Notes: generated by a model not told the origin, from the sequence alone. Shown: positions 11,270 through 24,399, counted from the stretch's first letter. The stretch is DNA of 64,000 bases from Gracilariopsis chorda (GCA_003194525.1 NBIV01000276.1:1-64000), one strand, 5' to 3'. Numbers and translations are program-made.

Positions 11270-12382
11270 GTGGAGCGCATATCACGTGATCATGTGGTGA
11301 GTGCACCAATGGCTGAGGCTGACACGCAGGAAGCGGTGGCCTCTCGTGCAGATTCGCTGGAGTTGACGCCAATCCAGCCACTCACAAGGCAGAACCCCCG
11401 TGATGTGACACCACAGGCCAGATTAATTTCGAAAAAAGTGCCACCTGGCGATACGGGCCATAATGACCGTTTTGCAGAGCGCAACGGCGCGTTGCCACCA
11501 TACAGTGCGTCCATGGACGATATTACTGATTCAGGGGACCCTGTGAAGACAGTGAAGGCGACGTGTGTCGTACCAGGACCGCCTCCCGCCACTGCGACCG
11601 AACGCAATGAACGAGGAAGTGTGTCGAGTGACGAGAATTGCGAAGCTGAAGGCGACAACGCCACCAGTCAAGCACTCGAATCGCGTGACGAGAAAGAAGG
11701 TGCAACTGCACATGTAGAAACCGTAAAGTATCATGGAGACAGGGAGAGGAAAGAAAGAAATAAGGTTCAAGTGGCATGGTCACAAGGGAAGCTTGTTTCG
11801 GCCGAGCCTACTGTAGGGGAGGTTGGACAAGAAGGGGAACACCCCCACCACACCGTCCACCGTAAGCCCGCGGTTAGGGAGGCCTTCGCAGGCTATTCTC
11901 AGGTCTACATTGACGAAGTAAATCACGTCTTCGTCGATTGAATCGGTTATAATGAATGTTGAGTTGGGAAAACCGGCCTACCCAAAAAGGAGAGAAAATC
12001 CAGAAGACTGGCTATTAGACGCCCATCGGCGGGCATTTCGGAACGGGATACCGTCGATGCGGACGAGAGGTCACCAAATGAAATCGATGTTGAGTGAAGT
12101 CAGCGACCCACACACGAGGGGCGTAAACCATTGCTTACTGACAGGGACACAACCGCAGCTGAGGAACTCGACATCGAGAGTGAGGACTTTATTAAACGTA
12201 TCGTTTCCAATGGACGGGATGAGGACAACAGTTTACGGGTCAATGTAAGATGGTACGGGTACGCACCCAGTAGCGATACTTGGGAGCCAATTGGAAATTT
12301 ACCACTATCTCATGTACCGTCGTACTGCAAATGGGCTAGCATAGCCATCCCTAACAACATTGATGACGCTCTTATCTGTTAA
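11270..12382 (+). pseudogene. Integrase tail linker and chromodomain of gypsy-A
   Basis: A long open, hydrophilic linker (11270-11941) follows the integrase. A chromodomain is recognisable about 12170-12345, with VNVRWYGYAPSSDTWEP, the aromatic-rich core that binds methylated histone tails and steers integration in chromoviruses. The same domain ends gypsy-B. Broken. Confidence 0.75.
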
Positions 12383-12639
12383 ATGGATGAAGATCTCGTT
12401 GATCAATCAGAAGCTTAGAAGGAAGCATGAAGGAGAAGCTCTTGTTCGAGAAGTAGAAGAAAAAGTGAAGAATCACGTAAGGAAGAACCATTAGGATGGA
12501 AAGGGATGATAAAGATGAAGCAAGATGACCCAAGCCTCAAGAACATACAATTAACACAAGCTATACTATTCAAGTGAAATCACTACTGATGTTCACAGAG
12601 AACGAGAGCGTTATGTAATCGTATTGGGCGTACCGTTTA

Positions 12640-14261
12640 TGCGAGCGGGCAGGAGGTTAACCATTTGTCGGCGGCTATTCGGGATCTGTCCCGGCGGAAC
12701 ACCCGAATCCAGGAGGAGGAGCCTCAGACAATGGAGCTCAGCCTAACCTTGTAGTGTTGGCATGCGAGCAGGCGTTGAAGCAGACTCCTGTATTGCAGCA
12801 GGAGTGGGCTCCACGTCGTTTGGTGCGTCCACCTCCTCTTCGGGTTCTCCCATCGCAACATCGTTAACTACCTACTCGTATTCGTCGACGAGAGCGTCAG
12901 AGTTCACCGGCATTGGATCAAATAGGTAACCAGTAGGCTGCGTTGGCGGCATCGCTCGCCTATTTTCGCGCAGATGCTTGGCCTGTCTGCCATCCATGTA
13001 CTAGCTCTTCCAGGGACCATACCAGTTGAAATCACCACCAGGACCATTTCTCCCAGGAGAATGGTCAATGCGAGGATTTATTCTTGAACTCTGTTCTGCG
13101 GGGACGAGAGTCCAGTTCAATTGATTAATAATGTCGAGAAGGCGACGAATTTCCTCTTGCTTGGCTCGGGAGCCTAGGATGAAGGAGAGGTCGAGTTCTC
13201 GTCCGTAATGGCGAGCCATCGAAGTCATGTAGCACAAGCAGTAGTTGTCATAAACGTCCCAGAGGACATACTCTGCCATTTTGGCCATAAAATCTGTTTA
13301 GATCACTACCCAATACCCCGAAAACGGATCGTTTGTTAGCAGGGATCCTGTATAGGTCAGGGCTGGAGGCAGCTCCACCGCACAGCTTGAGGACACTCGA
13401 TTTCATGCCAATGTCTTGGAATGGGGATGTAGCGCCCAATGCGCGAGCGATACTGGGCACAGTCAATCTCAAGCAAATGGTAGGGCACGAGGTACCCAAG
13501 TCTTGAACTGGTCTGCCTTTACCATCGTGGGTACTCCCATTAATGGATTTCACGCTTACGCAGGTATCGGAACTCCGTTCGGAGTTGAGGACTGTCGAAG
13601 CAGAGAGCTACAGGGGACACGCTACCACGGGCACCACGGCACTGACGGACTTCTAGGCTCGCAAGATTCTCGAAGTACAAGTAAGCTTCCCCGTTGGTCC
13701 TAGGAACCCAGGTTTCAAAGTTTCAATCTTGATTGTGGGGAACTGTCCCAATGACACGCCGCATTCGCGAATAAACCAATCGTACAAACTGTCTGCGGGC
13801 GTCCGCGGACTGATCGCACTATCTGGAAGAGCACAGTAGCTCAGCCAATCGCTCGTGTACAGCGCAAACCACGGAACACAATCAGGGAGTCGACCAGCGA
13901 CCACGTATGTTCCAATAAGACTTTCATTGTGGAAAGGCGGTTGGAAGAACCATGGTGCGCGTGAGTACGAGGCCAAATGTTCCAATGGCTTGCATCCGAC
14001 CAGTTCCCCATAAGACAGGAAGTTGTTTACACCAGGATTAGGAACCAGCTGGTTCGGTGTGGCAGGAAGAAGGTAGGGTGGGATCACCTGATTCGATGCT
14101 GATTGCGGCAGGGAAGCCGTCTGTGACGCAGGCTTCAGCGGGTTTTGCGAAGCAGGCGGCTGGTGAAGAGCGTCAAGGTCGTCAAAACACGCAGGCGGAT
14201 TCACGTATGGAGGGAAACTCATCGGATTAAAAGTAGGATTGCTTGGAAAACTTGAGTGCAA
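12640..14261 (-). pseudogene. Antisense coding-like block between chromodomain and 3' LTR of gypsy-A
   Basis: Three open stretches on the minus strand (13653-14261, 13248-13553 and 13001-13288) have balanced, protein-like composition and follow each other in one direction, opposite to gag-pol. The first begins with a Pro/Asn/Gln-rich leader and continues into aromatic-rich sequence. No domain was recognised. Some plant gypsy elements carry additional antisense frames at this place (for example Grande and RIRE2), which is the closest precedent known to me. Alternatively it is a host fragment captured by the element. It is broken, and no function is proposed. Confidence 0.4.
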
Positions 14262-14435
14262 GAGTTGTTTTGGCTTGTGAGCATGATAGGAGAAGCAAAA
14301 AGGAATGCAGAGTGCTAGTGGCCCGTTTTTTTACGTTGCTCGTGTGGCAGGTGCTTCACGCTTAATGGGTGTGATATGCAGCATTCGAGATGCATTGGCA
14401 TCGGATCACCGAATGATAAGTTTAGTAGAGAACGA

Positions 14436-15078
14436 TATTCATACATTTCGGCTACAGTACTTGGCTGTCCAGCGAAGACTATTAGAGGAACCCTTTTATG
14501 GAGGAATTTGAACTACGAATAGTATGTTCTGGTACTGTAGTGGGCCTCCACGAATTGTTAGTTTTGTTTTATTTAATTTTAAAGCAGTTAGTAGAAAGCC
14601 ACCTATTTAAGCATTACAGTCAAACTATTGCATGGCTTGGTAGCCTAGTAAAGGGCGACTTGCCCTGGTGAGGGAGGCAAAGGCCAACGAACAACCAACT
14701 TCTTACCCCGGTGCTACACTGGAGGAATCGTAAGTTGCTATCCACAATGAAGCGTTTTCAGCACCAGTAACGGACGATATCTGAAGTACAGCTCTCGTTA
14801 CGAGGATTTCCTCATATTCCTGTCACCATTGGGCCTCTTTTCGCCCAATTTTCGGGCATTACGTGGCGCTTGGTCAGGTTATCCTGTGCTGTACTCGACT
14901 CCGAGATCCCTGGACCCTCTGATCTCTCGTCCGTTTGAGCACTCACGAGACACCACTGACTGGGACCCGAGCCTGTGTTTCTAGCTAGTCGCCCGCAAGT
15001 CAGCACCCGCTTACGCTGTTACTCTATGGCTATCCATCTCCGTTACCGAGACCCTACAATCAATGGTGGAATACTACA
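14436..15078 (+). repeat. 3' LTR of gypsy-A
   Basis: Diverged partner of 4291-4932. It ends ATACTACA at 15078 where the other copy ends ATACCACA, and then unrelated pogo-like sequence begins. Confidence 0.8.
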
Positions 15079-16112
15079 ACCGGGTATCAATGAAGCCAGC
15101 GGTAAGCGCGGCAGATGACACCGGCCTACCTCTAGTTGTGTTGAAAGGCAATCGTTTACCCTACCGCGCTGTTGTCTGCAACGGTAAATAAGTTCAAGAA
15201 ACACCCTCTGTTAGTTTACCGGGTGGCACCATGGCTGGCACTAAAGCTGATAATTGTGGTGGGGATAGTGTAAACTTTTATTCATGGGCCCAGAAGTGTT
15301 TAGAGTACGTCAAAGATGTGACTGCTAACGGATGGAAAGTTCTTATTTTGTACGGTGCGTACAGGGCACATATATCTCTAGAAGTATTGGAACTATTTTA
15401 CGAAAACTGTGTAATGTTTTACACCCTGCCCGCCCATACTCGAGGAAAGACGCAACTTTTGGACGCAGTAACGTTTTCAGCTTTCAAATCACATTTGAAT
15501 AAAATCAGCGCAGTGGTTACTATGAACAATTGTATTACTACTATTGACTTGTTTTCGTTTATATCTATGCTGCTTAAGGCGTACTACAGTACGTTCAGTA
15601 GGGATGTAATTAAGGCAGGTTTTCGACCCTCTGAATTGTGGCCTATTGCCCCTGACTAATTGCTAGGAGCGCGTCGTCCTGCAACTGCTGCAGTGAATAA
15701 GTTCCTGTCTTTAGAAAAGTTGGAGGTACTATTTGAAGAGTGGTTCGCTGAATATAAGGACAAAGTTTTGGGTTCTGATGCGAGATTATTGAATTGTGGC
15801 TACGTGGATACCACGAGCGGCTGCGTAATGACGTCGGACACAGTCATGCACATTACGCGGTCTAAACGAGCAGCTGATGTGAGGAAACGCGCACAAGAGC
15901 AACAGAAGCAGTTACAGCGACCTGGCACAGCGGATGAACGTTTACAAGTTCACTTGCAGGCAGTGGAGCGATCCAATGTGGAGCGCTGTCGTGTTCGGGC
16001 TATGTTGTGTGGCACAAGCGTCGAGTTTTTCAACGTAAGACAGCGTCCGATGTCTTTGAAGCGAGCGATAGCAGGACGTCGAGCCGCTGTGGGAAGGCAA
16101 ACGTTTTCGTGA
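15079..16112 (+). pseudogene. pogo-like (Tc1/mariner superfamily, DDE_1) transposase remnant
   Basis: From 15090 the frame reads ADDTGLPLVVLKGNRLPYRA, then WKVLILYGAYRAH, LPAHTRGKTQLLD and FSAFKSHL, the successive conserved blocks of DDE_1 transposases of the pogo/jerky group. These cut and paste DNA at TA sites. The first catalytic Asp lies upstream of the preserved part. The second Asp, normally in a D-G/N-A-x-x-H block, is Gly here (YGAYRAH). The third Asp is kept (QLLD). Two in-frame stop codons (TAA 15189-15191 and TAA 15657-15659) interrupt an otherwise continuous frame to 16112. The C-terminal part is basic. AATAAA follows at 16136. The 5' part is lost at the junction with gypsy-A. Confidence 0.75.
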
Positions 16113-16978
16113 CGTGTCGAGAGCGCTCGCATTCAAATAAAGGGCTCTTTGTTGGGCCAATGCGCCGTGGCTATCAGATCAATTGCGGCCTTTTTATTTT
16201 CAGACAAACGAATGGGGTGTTTGGCAGTTTGTAATATTATTTATGCCATTCGCTGTCATATTCCAGTCGTAAAATAACCGGATTGTAACGCTTCTTTTGA
16301 CACCAGAAACCGCTCTTAAGCCAGTCAGGTGATGGAGATAAAGCATCTTCTTTGGACTTTGTCCAACTATTGCTGCCCACTCTTTATGATCAACCTCATA
16401 CGAAGAGGTTCATCACTCATTCCGTCCAAAGCGTTGCTCGACACCATAATTGTCGTTTTGGGGGCTGGTTCTCTCTCATTGGCTACAAGTTCTATTGATT
16501 TACTGTTTTTTGGGCTTGACCACCGTGTCGTTTACTGCCATGGGTAAAGCGTATCCATATTAGTCTTGAAGAAGGCCAATCCCTACAGAATGAGGTGATC
16601 TTTATTTTGATGGATGTTCTGTTGATATTCGGAAATTTTTGTTTAACGACGTCGACGTGACAAATAGTTTCCAGTGAAGTTTGGATCGTGCTCTGATCTG
16701 CCTTGGGTGTTTGATTTTATTTGGAGGGCGACGCCTTCGAGTTAAAACTATTACGATACCGTTGCTATTTTCGAGGATCTTAGCGAAAAAGTGCATAAAT
16801 ATTCTGTCATTGAGGGAGTGTTCCTTGACCTTTTCGGAGCCTTCTAGAAATCGAGAGAACACATCCCATGACCTTTGTTCTCTTAACTAAACTACGAGTA
16901 TTTCCTCGGATCTCTAAAAAATGTGGATGTCTGTTGCGAGAGAACGAGATTCAATGAGAAGGCCAAATTATGATTACT
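16113..16978. other. No gene recognised
   Basis: AT-rich sequence with short frames on both strands and no recognised motif. It may contain the decayed left end of the gypsy-like remnant that follows, but no matching repeat was found on the other side. Confidence 0.4.
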
Positions 16979-19900
16979 CTAGAACGCAGTGATGGTGTTT
17001 GAGGATTTGGTCCAAGTTACTGTATTATGAAGTGCCAATGATAATGAAGATCTGGAGAAGTGGGTTTGCTCTTTCGTCTCCGAACAGAACGTTCTGGGAC
17101 CGCACGGTGCACTACACGTGCTGCGTCTTCCGAAAAGGGTTCTCCGCAGGGAAGCTCGGGCTGATACGCAAACTTTTTTTTCGCTTGGGAAGATCATCGA
17201 CCAGATCACTGATCAGACTACGCAAGCCTCAAAATCGCTTACGAAGCGCATGGACAAGATCATCGATCAGATTGGGCACGTCTCTTTGCTGATAAAGAAG
17301 GATCAGTCGTCGGGCTCGCACAACGACGCAGAGCAGTTGTGCTTGTAGTGCCAGTGGCCTGGACATTACGCCAATTCTTGTGACATCAACCCTCACCACG
17401 ACACCAGATGTACTTCATGCGGGATGATTGGGCATTTTATCGCGATCTACTGGAAAAAGTCCTCAACTGGCGACTGGTTGGGGATTAACCCCGTTGAATA
17501 CAAGGTCAAACTTCGAAGTCGAGCTCGCCCTCTGAGTTCAAATCAAGTCGACCAGGCGTCCAATACTAAGTCTAAGCAGGTTAGCGTCGTGAAGGAAGGC
17601 ATAAAGACAGCGTCGACGTCTTTGCTGCTACTAAGAGAATGTCGGATGGTGCTTCGGCCGAGAAGCAGGCACGTATAACCGGTTCTCTCGATATATCGTC
17701 ATTCCTAACCGTTTTAGGCTCCAAGTACCGGAAGCGCAATTATCGAAAAACGTGCCCTGAGACAGCGCGAGAAGGTAAAAGGGTCTGCCTCAAAGATGTT
17801 ACCGTGCAAATCCAAGCTTCAGGAGCATGCTTGGAAGTAGAATTCCGTAGAAAAGTTGGAAAACGCGTCCACTGAGTTGAATGTCGGCCAGTCGACTAGA
17901 GGTGATTCAGACGATGGCGAGAAGCACATTCGTCGTATCCTATCAGGAGGGATTTGGAAAAGGGGCATCTTTGCTCATACTACATCTAACGCCAAGAGGC
18001 TGAATGTAGTGCAAATAATTCTGTATGGTAAGGTGGTGCAGGCTCTGTTAAGCTCAAAAGATACTGAAAAGAAGAAAAAGTTAGTTGACGGTACCACCTC
18101 TCCCGTGAGATGTGATTACTGTTATAATTCTCTGTGACATTGGGCTTTGTTCAAGTCCCACTCGACTTCTCTGTAATAGATAAAACGCCTTTCGACTTCA
18201 TTTTGGGCTTTCCAGCACTTGAAACATTACATGCCAGTTTGGACCGTGGACATCACGAAGCGAAAATTATATATGATGGGAAGCCCATCACATTTGGCCA
18301 AGAAGTTGATCGGTCGGGACTGGATGAACATTTATCGCTTTTTGGGACGGACAGCGAGCACTTCATATCCGACTTGGACGCTGCATCTCCAGAATCTGAT
18401 TTCAATGACGACTGAATGCTCATTTTCTCTCTGAAAGGCGCGGCCAGTTTCATTACTAGGAACCGTGCTGAGTACGAAGAGATGGAGGGTTTCTATAGTG
18501 ACGACTCAGACAATCGTGTAGACAACTTTGGGAATGTTTTTGTAGTCAATATGGAGCCCGAAGATCGGGAAAGAACGGAAGAAAGCCAGGAAGATGAAAA
18601 GAACGCAGACATCCGTCAGCCACTACTGCCAGCAGTGGAGACAGCATCCCGGAATTTCTGAGATCCGAAACGATCACAGGAAAAATCGTGTTTCAGTATC
18701 TGTTTTTCAAATCACGTTCAATGTCCAAACATATCAAAATGTGAAACATATCATGAGGGCATAAGGTGTGAGAACACTAAACAGGAAATCAATAACCAAT
18801 GTTTTTTTATGGCTCGGCCTATTCAATTCATCCTGAGCCGATATTATATATTCTTACTAGAACTGATACTATCTTGCTGGAACATTCTGGATCCTATGGG
18901 CGTCCAGGGCTCTTGAAAGTTCAGGTTTACATGCTTCTCTCCTCATTACAGGCCTGGGATCCGCTTCCAGTACATTTAGGAGAACTCTTCATAGGAGATA
19001 GGTTTGCACTCGGCATCGATGAACGCGAGAAGCCAGTGATTTTCAACTTCAACGACTCAAAGGAAACGCCAGCAGCGGTGACTCTTGATAGGGCTTCTGC
19101 TTTGGACGACGATGAAGGACAGCATGGTCAGGGCGAAAGTACAGGAGATGAGAAAGGAGGGGCTCCTACATGCTTTTGACCCTCCCGATTCTGAAGAAAA
19201 GCTTGTTTACAATGATTCAGGAGATAGCAGGAGGCAAGAAAAAGATTCTGGGTATCCCAATCTTCTCTGGGAGGATTCTGATAGGGCAGTAAAAGAATCG
19301 GTGCTATCTACGTCAGAAGTGGCGATGAAACAGGAGCGCGATCCGCCCATAATGGAGAAGCTATCTACCATCCAAAACCATTACAGGAACAACTTGCTTA
19401 TGTGCTAGAATATTTGCGTGTATTGGCATAGTTCTTGGAGAACTGCCACTCTGATGATATCGCAGACAAGCACTAATTCTCCTTGGAAACAGGACCCCTG
19501 ATATTGTCTCTGGTTTCTGGCCTACTACCAAAGCATGATGAGACAGCAATGGAGGAGGTTGATAAAAAGCTCTCTGCAGGAACCATCAAGCATGTTTGAT
19601 CTGCGTGGTAGCTTCCAGTTCTATCATTTTATCTGCTGACCATCCGTTTCACAGAATTCCGGACAGACTTCCGGCGATTTTGAATGTTGAAGAGCAAAAA
19701 GCGTTGCGCCGGATGCTCCATGACAAATTGATGTACTGGAACTTTGTCACTACTAGAAAGTGCATAGCCGACTATTTCTTTTTGGCCGAATATTGTGCGT
19801 GTGTGTCGGAATATGTTGGGACTTGTGATAGATGCAAATTTATAAAGCCTTTATCATCTTACCAAACTGCACAGCGCGTAGATGTCCTTAGAATCTTTCA

Positions 19901-20460
19901 CATATTCTCGATGGTTTTTGCAGGCTCATTTCCAGCGGCGATGTATGGGAACCATTTCATGGTGATTGCGGTTGCACATCTCAGCTGTTAGCCTTTACCG
20001 CTTGTGACAGGTAGCGCTACGGCCGTTATGGTACTATACTTCCTCAAAGCCTATATGATCAGTACATTAGGACTTCTTCGGTTCATTGTATCTGATGACA
20101 TTGCCACCTTATGTAGATATCTGTAGGATGCATCGCAGAGAAAAAGGTTATTGCCTAGAATCCTGTCGTAGCGTACGCCCCGGTTTTCAACGGTCATGCT
20201 GAACGCAAGATAGAAACGCTCAAACATACAACCACAAACATTATCACTACGGATGAATTCGAATTGGCTCTGGCCCTACCTATCGTTATTTACGGCTATA
20301 GACGCCATACGCTTTTTGATGGCTTTTCTCCTTTGGACCTGATGTATGGTGGCAGAACACGTATGCAGCAGTATGACACAGCTGCCCTACGCAATTTTCA
20401 GCAGCATTTTATCATTCATAGGAGCTTTTGGCCTCTTTATGTGCCCCTGCTGCAAGGATG
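16979..20460 (+). mobile_element. Gutted gypsy-like retroelement remnant (gypsy-C)
   Basis: A gag tail with two zinc knuckles (CQWPGHYANSC and CTSCGMIGHF, about 17345-17460) is followed by a retropepsin-like block (FDFILGFPALETLHASLD, about 18185-18250). Then come an integrase zinc-binding end (GTCDRCKFIKPLSS, about 19815) and integrase core traces to about 20460. Reverse transcriptase and RNase H are essentially absent from between protease and integrase. No LTRs could be paired. It is the most decayed of the three retroelements, with many breaks, and is of a different lineage from gypsy-A and gypsy-B. Confidence 0.7.
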
Positions 20461-21690
20461 AACCTACGACAAGATCGATCAAACACCTGCAAGCGAAACA
20501 TTGGGTTTTAGGTAGAAGATCACGCCTTCCCTATGTCAGGGAAAGCCCAGAAACCGAAAGTAATGCGGCAGGCTTTCAAATGCAATTATTATGGATCTTG
20601 TACAGTGGTATAGGCCAGGTACCATTGTTCTGAGCTGGTGCAAGATGATAAGTAATCTACCAGAGAAGGAATTCATGCTCGCCACTTTCCTTCTTATCAC
20701 CTCCGCCCTGTTCGTTCTGATGCCTGAACCAAGAACTATAAGCATGGGCGCTGCGGCAGGTCGCAGGGCGAGAAGGTATGTATCTGAACGTGGTGAAAAA
20801 ACGTTGACCTGGACGATGGAGCATTGATTCCCATGGTGATTCCAATTATGGTCGCCTAAACCATTTAGAACCATGATGATAATCTGCACATGAACTTCGT
20901 AGTGGCCTGCCATATCTCGATGTGGCTCGTACCCCTCAAAAGGCTCGCCAATATTCGGTAAAAGATGGTCTGGCACCTGCCACGTCTGTGTTTTTCGATA
21001 TACAATATTTTTGATGCGTACCTCAATCCTGAAATCTTTTGGAAAGTTCTATCTCTGGTAGACCACTCGGACCACAAATTTTGAAATGAGTTGAGCGTAC
21101 ACTTTTTAGTATATTTGACCATTTTGAAGTCTGTCAATACGGATTATATCGCAGACAAGCACGTACACCAGCGTTTTTTGCAGTTTTGGACGACACTGAA
21201 CTGGTCAGTCGTTTTTACAACGATATGGCCCGAATCAGAACCGTATTGACATACTATTCACTTTTAGATTCAGGTTGGTGTAATATTTGACGTTTGGGGT
21301 GAACAGAATGTTTGTATTTGGTCGCCGGGCGTAGCAGTGGCTAAAAAAAGGTTTGAGAAGGAATGGAAAGCGTGCAGAGCAAGAGGGTTACTACAAGGCT
21401 GGTTACACGCATGAAATATATTGTCACAAGTTATTGTTGTGAACCGAGTAAAATGCTCCATTACAGCACCTACCCGTTCGCAATCATATGGTTCAAAAAG
21501 TCAAGGAAAGTGAATACTGCCTCTGAGTGACCAACATGGCAGCCATTTAACGCTAATTACATGCCGTTGCGTAGAACAATCAGGTAAGAATCCGGAACAT
21601 AGCCCGGGATTTTGGTGGAGACACAGAAAGAATGTACCTTCAGACACGCAATGCAACTGTAGCGCAGTTGGATTGGGCCTCGTATAGAGA
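20461..21690. other. No gene recognised
   Basis: Short frames on both strands only. A 17-base sequence, ATATCGCAGACAAGCAC, at 21146-21162 also occurs at 19457-19473 inside gypsy-C. This could be a trace of that element's repeats, but it is too short to decide. Confidence 0.35.
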
Positions 21691-23391
21691 AAAGGGCTAA
21701 ACTACACGACTTAGATAGTATAGGTGAGTAAGCGCGCACTTGCACCAAAAAAGAGTCAGCGGGCACGTGCCACGGCGGGCTGTGCATGTGCCTACGCAAG
21801 TTGAGATCGTACTGTAGCCAATTATATGCACCTATTTTGGATTTCAACTAGTAGATCCGCAGATTTAGAACAATCCCTCTATCCCTGCTCTCTCCGGCGG
21901 CCAACTCCGCACAATTTAAACGCGACGTAAACAAAGACGAGGTTACCGCGCGGCGTCGTCTCAATATGTAGGAATGGCCAATACATCAGGTACTACGTTC
22001 TCCTTCACATGTTCGACGATAATTTTAAACGATGCTGACTCTCTGTACTTCGTATTTTTTTTTCTTGATTGCTTTCCTTGCCTGTTTTGTTGCTTTGCGC
22101 AATTCAACAACAAAAAGCATTTTATTACGTTTACGTACTCTCAAAACATAAACTATACGACATTTTACTTCTTTCCGGGATTCTTGTAAGAATCGTACGC
22201 AAATCGGCATCCGAGATGGCACTGCAGGTTCCAAAGCTTTTTTGCGGTTTTGAAGGACCATGTATCTAGAATCCTGACTGCAGAAGCCAAAAAACATCAC
22301 CAATGTCTTTGCTACATAGTGGAAAACCTGATTCAATAATGTGTATCGATTTGATATTACAAGCTCTGTTGAACATGATACCTCATTTTGGTGTGACGTT
22401 TGAGTTTTGTTATATTGGAGTGATGATCACAACACTACCCAATTCATACAAAATAAAGAAAAAAAACCCATACCAGAAGAGGCTTCGGACGTGTTCAAGA
22501 AGCGTTTTACATTTTAAAGCAATCGTGATGCAGATAAAAACACCTCTAAGTCCGTTTGAACAGGTCCAAAAGTCATTGGGGTGTTTTGGCAGAAAAACAT
22601 TAGTTAATGCGACGCAAGGAACCCAGCGATGGGCGATTTGTTTTTGAGATAGTCTTCGAATGTCTCTTGATCGAAGGATTCTCAATTTCTTCTCTTTCGT
22701 ATCTCCCTTTTGCGTCACAGGGTATGAAGCGCTCCGCCCATTGATATCCGAGCGGAACTACATGCTACACGTAAACGGTTTTAAGTGACAAAGGGACTTG
22801 AAAAACTGTGATTGCTATGTGGTTTCCCTTTCACCATGTCCAGTGCGCATGATGGCTGTATCTCGAAGCAAGCCTATGTTTCTGGGTACATCCAGGCATT
22901 GAATGATAGGATTAAATGGATGTCCACTAGAATCAGGATTCTACACACACTGATGGCGAAGGAGTTCTTTCAAACAAACATAGTTACTGAAAAAATGGTC
23001 GTACGGTTCCGGTCGGGGCATCGTAGTGAACTCCTTCGCATGAGGAAGGAAGGTAAAAGCGGAGAAAACGAAGGGTGAAGCGCAAAATTGGGAAGCAGAC
23101 TGCAAATGAAGAAGGAGAGGATGTGAATACAGTTCTGCATGAATGTGAAGAAAGAGAAAAAATGGTCGTGGATGAATTGAAGAACCCTTCTACAGAGGCG
23201 ACGCTTAAGCCGATACCCTTGGGTAGGCAGGACCCTGAGAAACTTGCTGTACGGAAAAGCCAGCGAACAAAGCGTTTTCATGAGCTGAACCAAAGCTCTA
23301 TTCAAAACAGTGCGATGTGTCTACCCCTCAAGATTCGCATGAAGCGAAGAGTACAGATTTCTTATTCTGCTCCGGTTGTAGCGGAAATTGC
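21691..23391 (+). mobile_element. Mutator/Ulp1 element, shortened copy 2
   Basis: This is the opposite-strand counterpart of 2550-4275. It begins AAAGGGCTAAACTACACGAC and carries the same subterminal DNA, the same AG-ending intron-like boundary before the protease (about 22310) and the same protease and tail peptides. Similarity to copy 1 ends abruptly in GAAATTG near 23391, inside what is coding sequence in copy 1, so copy 2 lost its remaining part by deletion or rearrangement. Confidence 0.65.
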
Positions 23392-23395
23392 ATAA
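22303..23395 (+). pseudogene. Ulp1-like protease remnant, copy 2
   Basis: Three frame pieces (22303-22647, 22812-23078 and 23075-23395) follow the copy 1 protein from end to end. The catalytic His-Trp block is lost: where copy 1 has SHWGVLVGKK, copy 2 has SLGCFGRKT. The Cys block is changed to NCDCYVVS. Together with frameshifts and a stop this makes the copy inactive. The tail, KSQRTKRFHELNQSS to QISYSAPVVAEIA, is the best preserved part. It shows that in the ancestor the protease and the MCLPLKIRMKRR segment were translated together. Confidence 0.65.
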
Positions 23396-24399
23396 GTGTT
23401 AATGCGGGGACCACGGGCCGTCTAAGGTTCCAATGGTGAGATCCCAACTACAAAAGGGCTATTGAACTATATGGACGAGGCCTTTAACGCTGAAACAAGC
23501 TGCGGTCGAGCTCTGGGGTGTGGTGGCCAGAGTCGGAGCAGAGGCCTACTTTCTGCGCCTTATATAGACAAAACGACTATTGATTATGCTCTACTATTCC
23601 ATATTGGTATGTTCTGCTAGCTTAGCAGGAGCCTTGAGGTAAGAAAAAAATTTGCACACAAAACATGCTTGTGGCATTATAAAAAATAACTTTTACTAGA
23701 CTGTCTCCGTGCAATGGAACATGCGCTGTAAGAAAATGTCACAGGTGTAGTTTGTACACTATGACAGAATAAATGTGACACGTGCCGTGTTCAGGAGTCA
23801 CTGTCGGCATGCTGCACTTGCTTTCTTTTCTCTTTCAGGTCTGTATTTGTGCATCTTTACTGATTGTTTTTATGGTGTCATTCGTGCTTTGCGGTTCATC
23901 TAATTTCTTCATCATGCGAGTCCTACACTCCTGTTTGTTTTGCAGACGTTGATTGACATGAAAGCCGTCGAGCCTCCAGAAGAAGATACCAATGTATTGA
24001 ATGAATCTAAAGAAGACACCTTCGTCTCTTCTTCGTCGTTTTCATCTCAACCTTCTATCCATTCTCGCCCGCCCCTGTTCTTTCGTAAATCTTTGAGGTA
24101 ACACACAGGGTTTTATGACGAGTACAAAGCTGATGTATGGGAACTACGTGAGATGCTACCGTACTTCATAATGCGCGCGAAAAACCGTTGTACGCGCTCC
24201 GACGATGAGCGTTGATTCTAGTCTCAGAATAAAGGACCCCTTTTCTTCTTTTCCCTTATCACTACTTCTTTCTACTGCCATTTTTTGGCCCCTTTTCTGA
24301 CACAAATGATCAGGAGAAGGTCTTAGTTGGTAATATGAGCCATAACTTATCCACCTCTTGAAGCTTGCTGAGTTGAGAAATTTCTGACAGTCTCTCCAC
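23396..24399. other. No gene recognised
   Basis: The only protein-like stretch is a short plus-strand frame about 23943-24100 (TLIDMKAVEPPEEDTNVLN, then Ser-rich), too short and featureless to call. The rest is AT-rich with no repeat to other parts of the window that I could see. Confidence 0.35.

Larger units (their letters stand above)
4291..15078 (+). mobile_element. Old Ty3/gypsy element with chromodomain (gypsy-A)
   Basis: Two diverged long terminal repeats of about 640 bp (4291-4932 and 14436-15078) enclose, in order, a primer site, gag with a zinc knuckle, protease, reverse transcriptase, RNase H, integrase and a C-terminal chromodomain. This order is that of Ty3/gypsy chromoviruses. 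By eye the LTRs differ at roughly one base in ten, so the insertion is old. The coding region is broken in many places (ten or more). No convincing 5-bp target duplication was seen. The left end abuts the Mutator-like element and the right end abuts a pogo-like remnant. A coding-like block on the opposite strand lies between chromodomain and 3' LTR. Confidence 0.9.

Noticed and set aside
19457-21162. ATATCGCAGACAAGCAC at 19457 and 21146 as LTR traces of gypsy-C
   Set aside because: The match is only 17 bases with no similarity on either side, so it may be chance.
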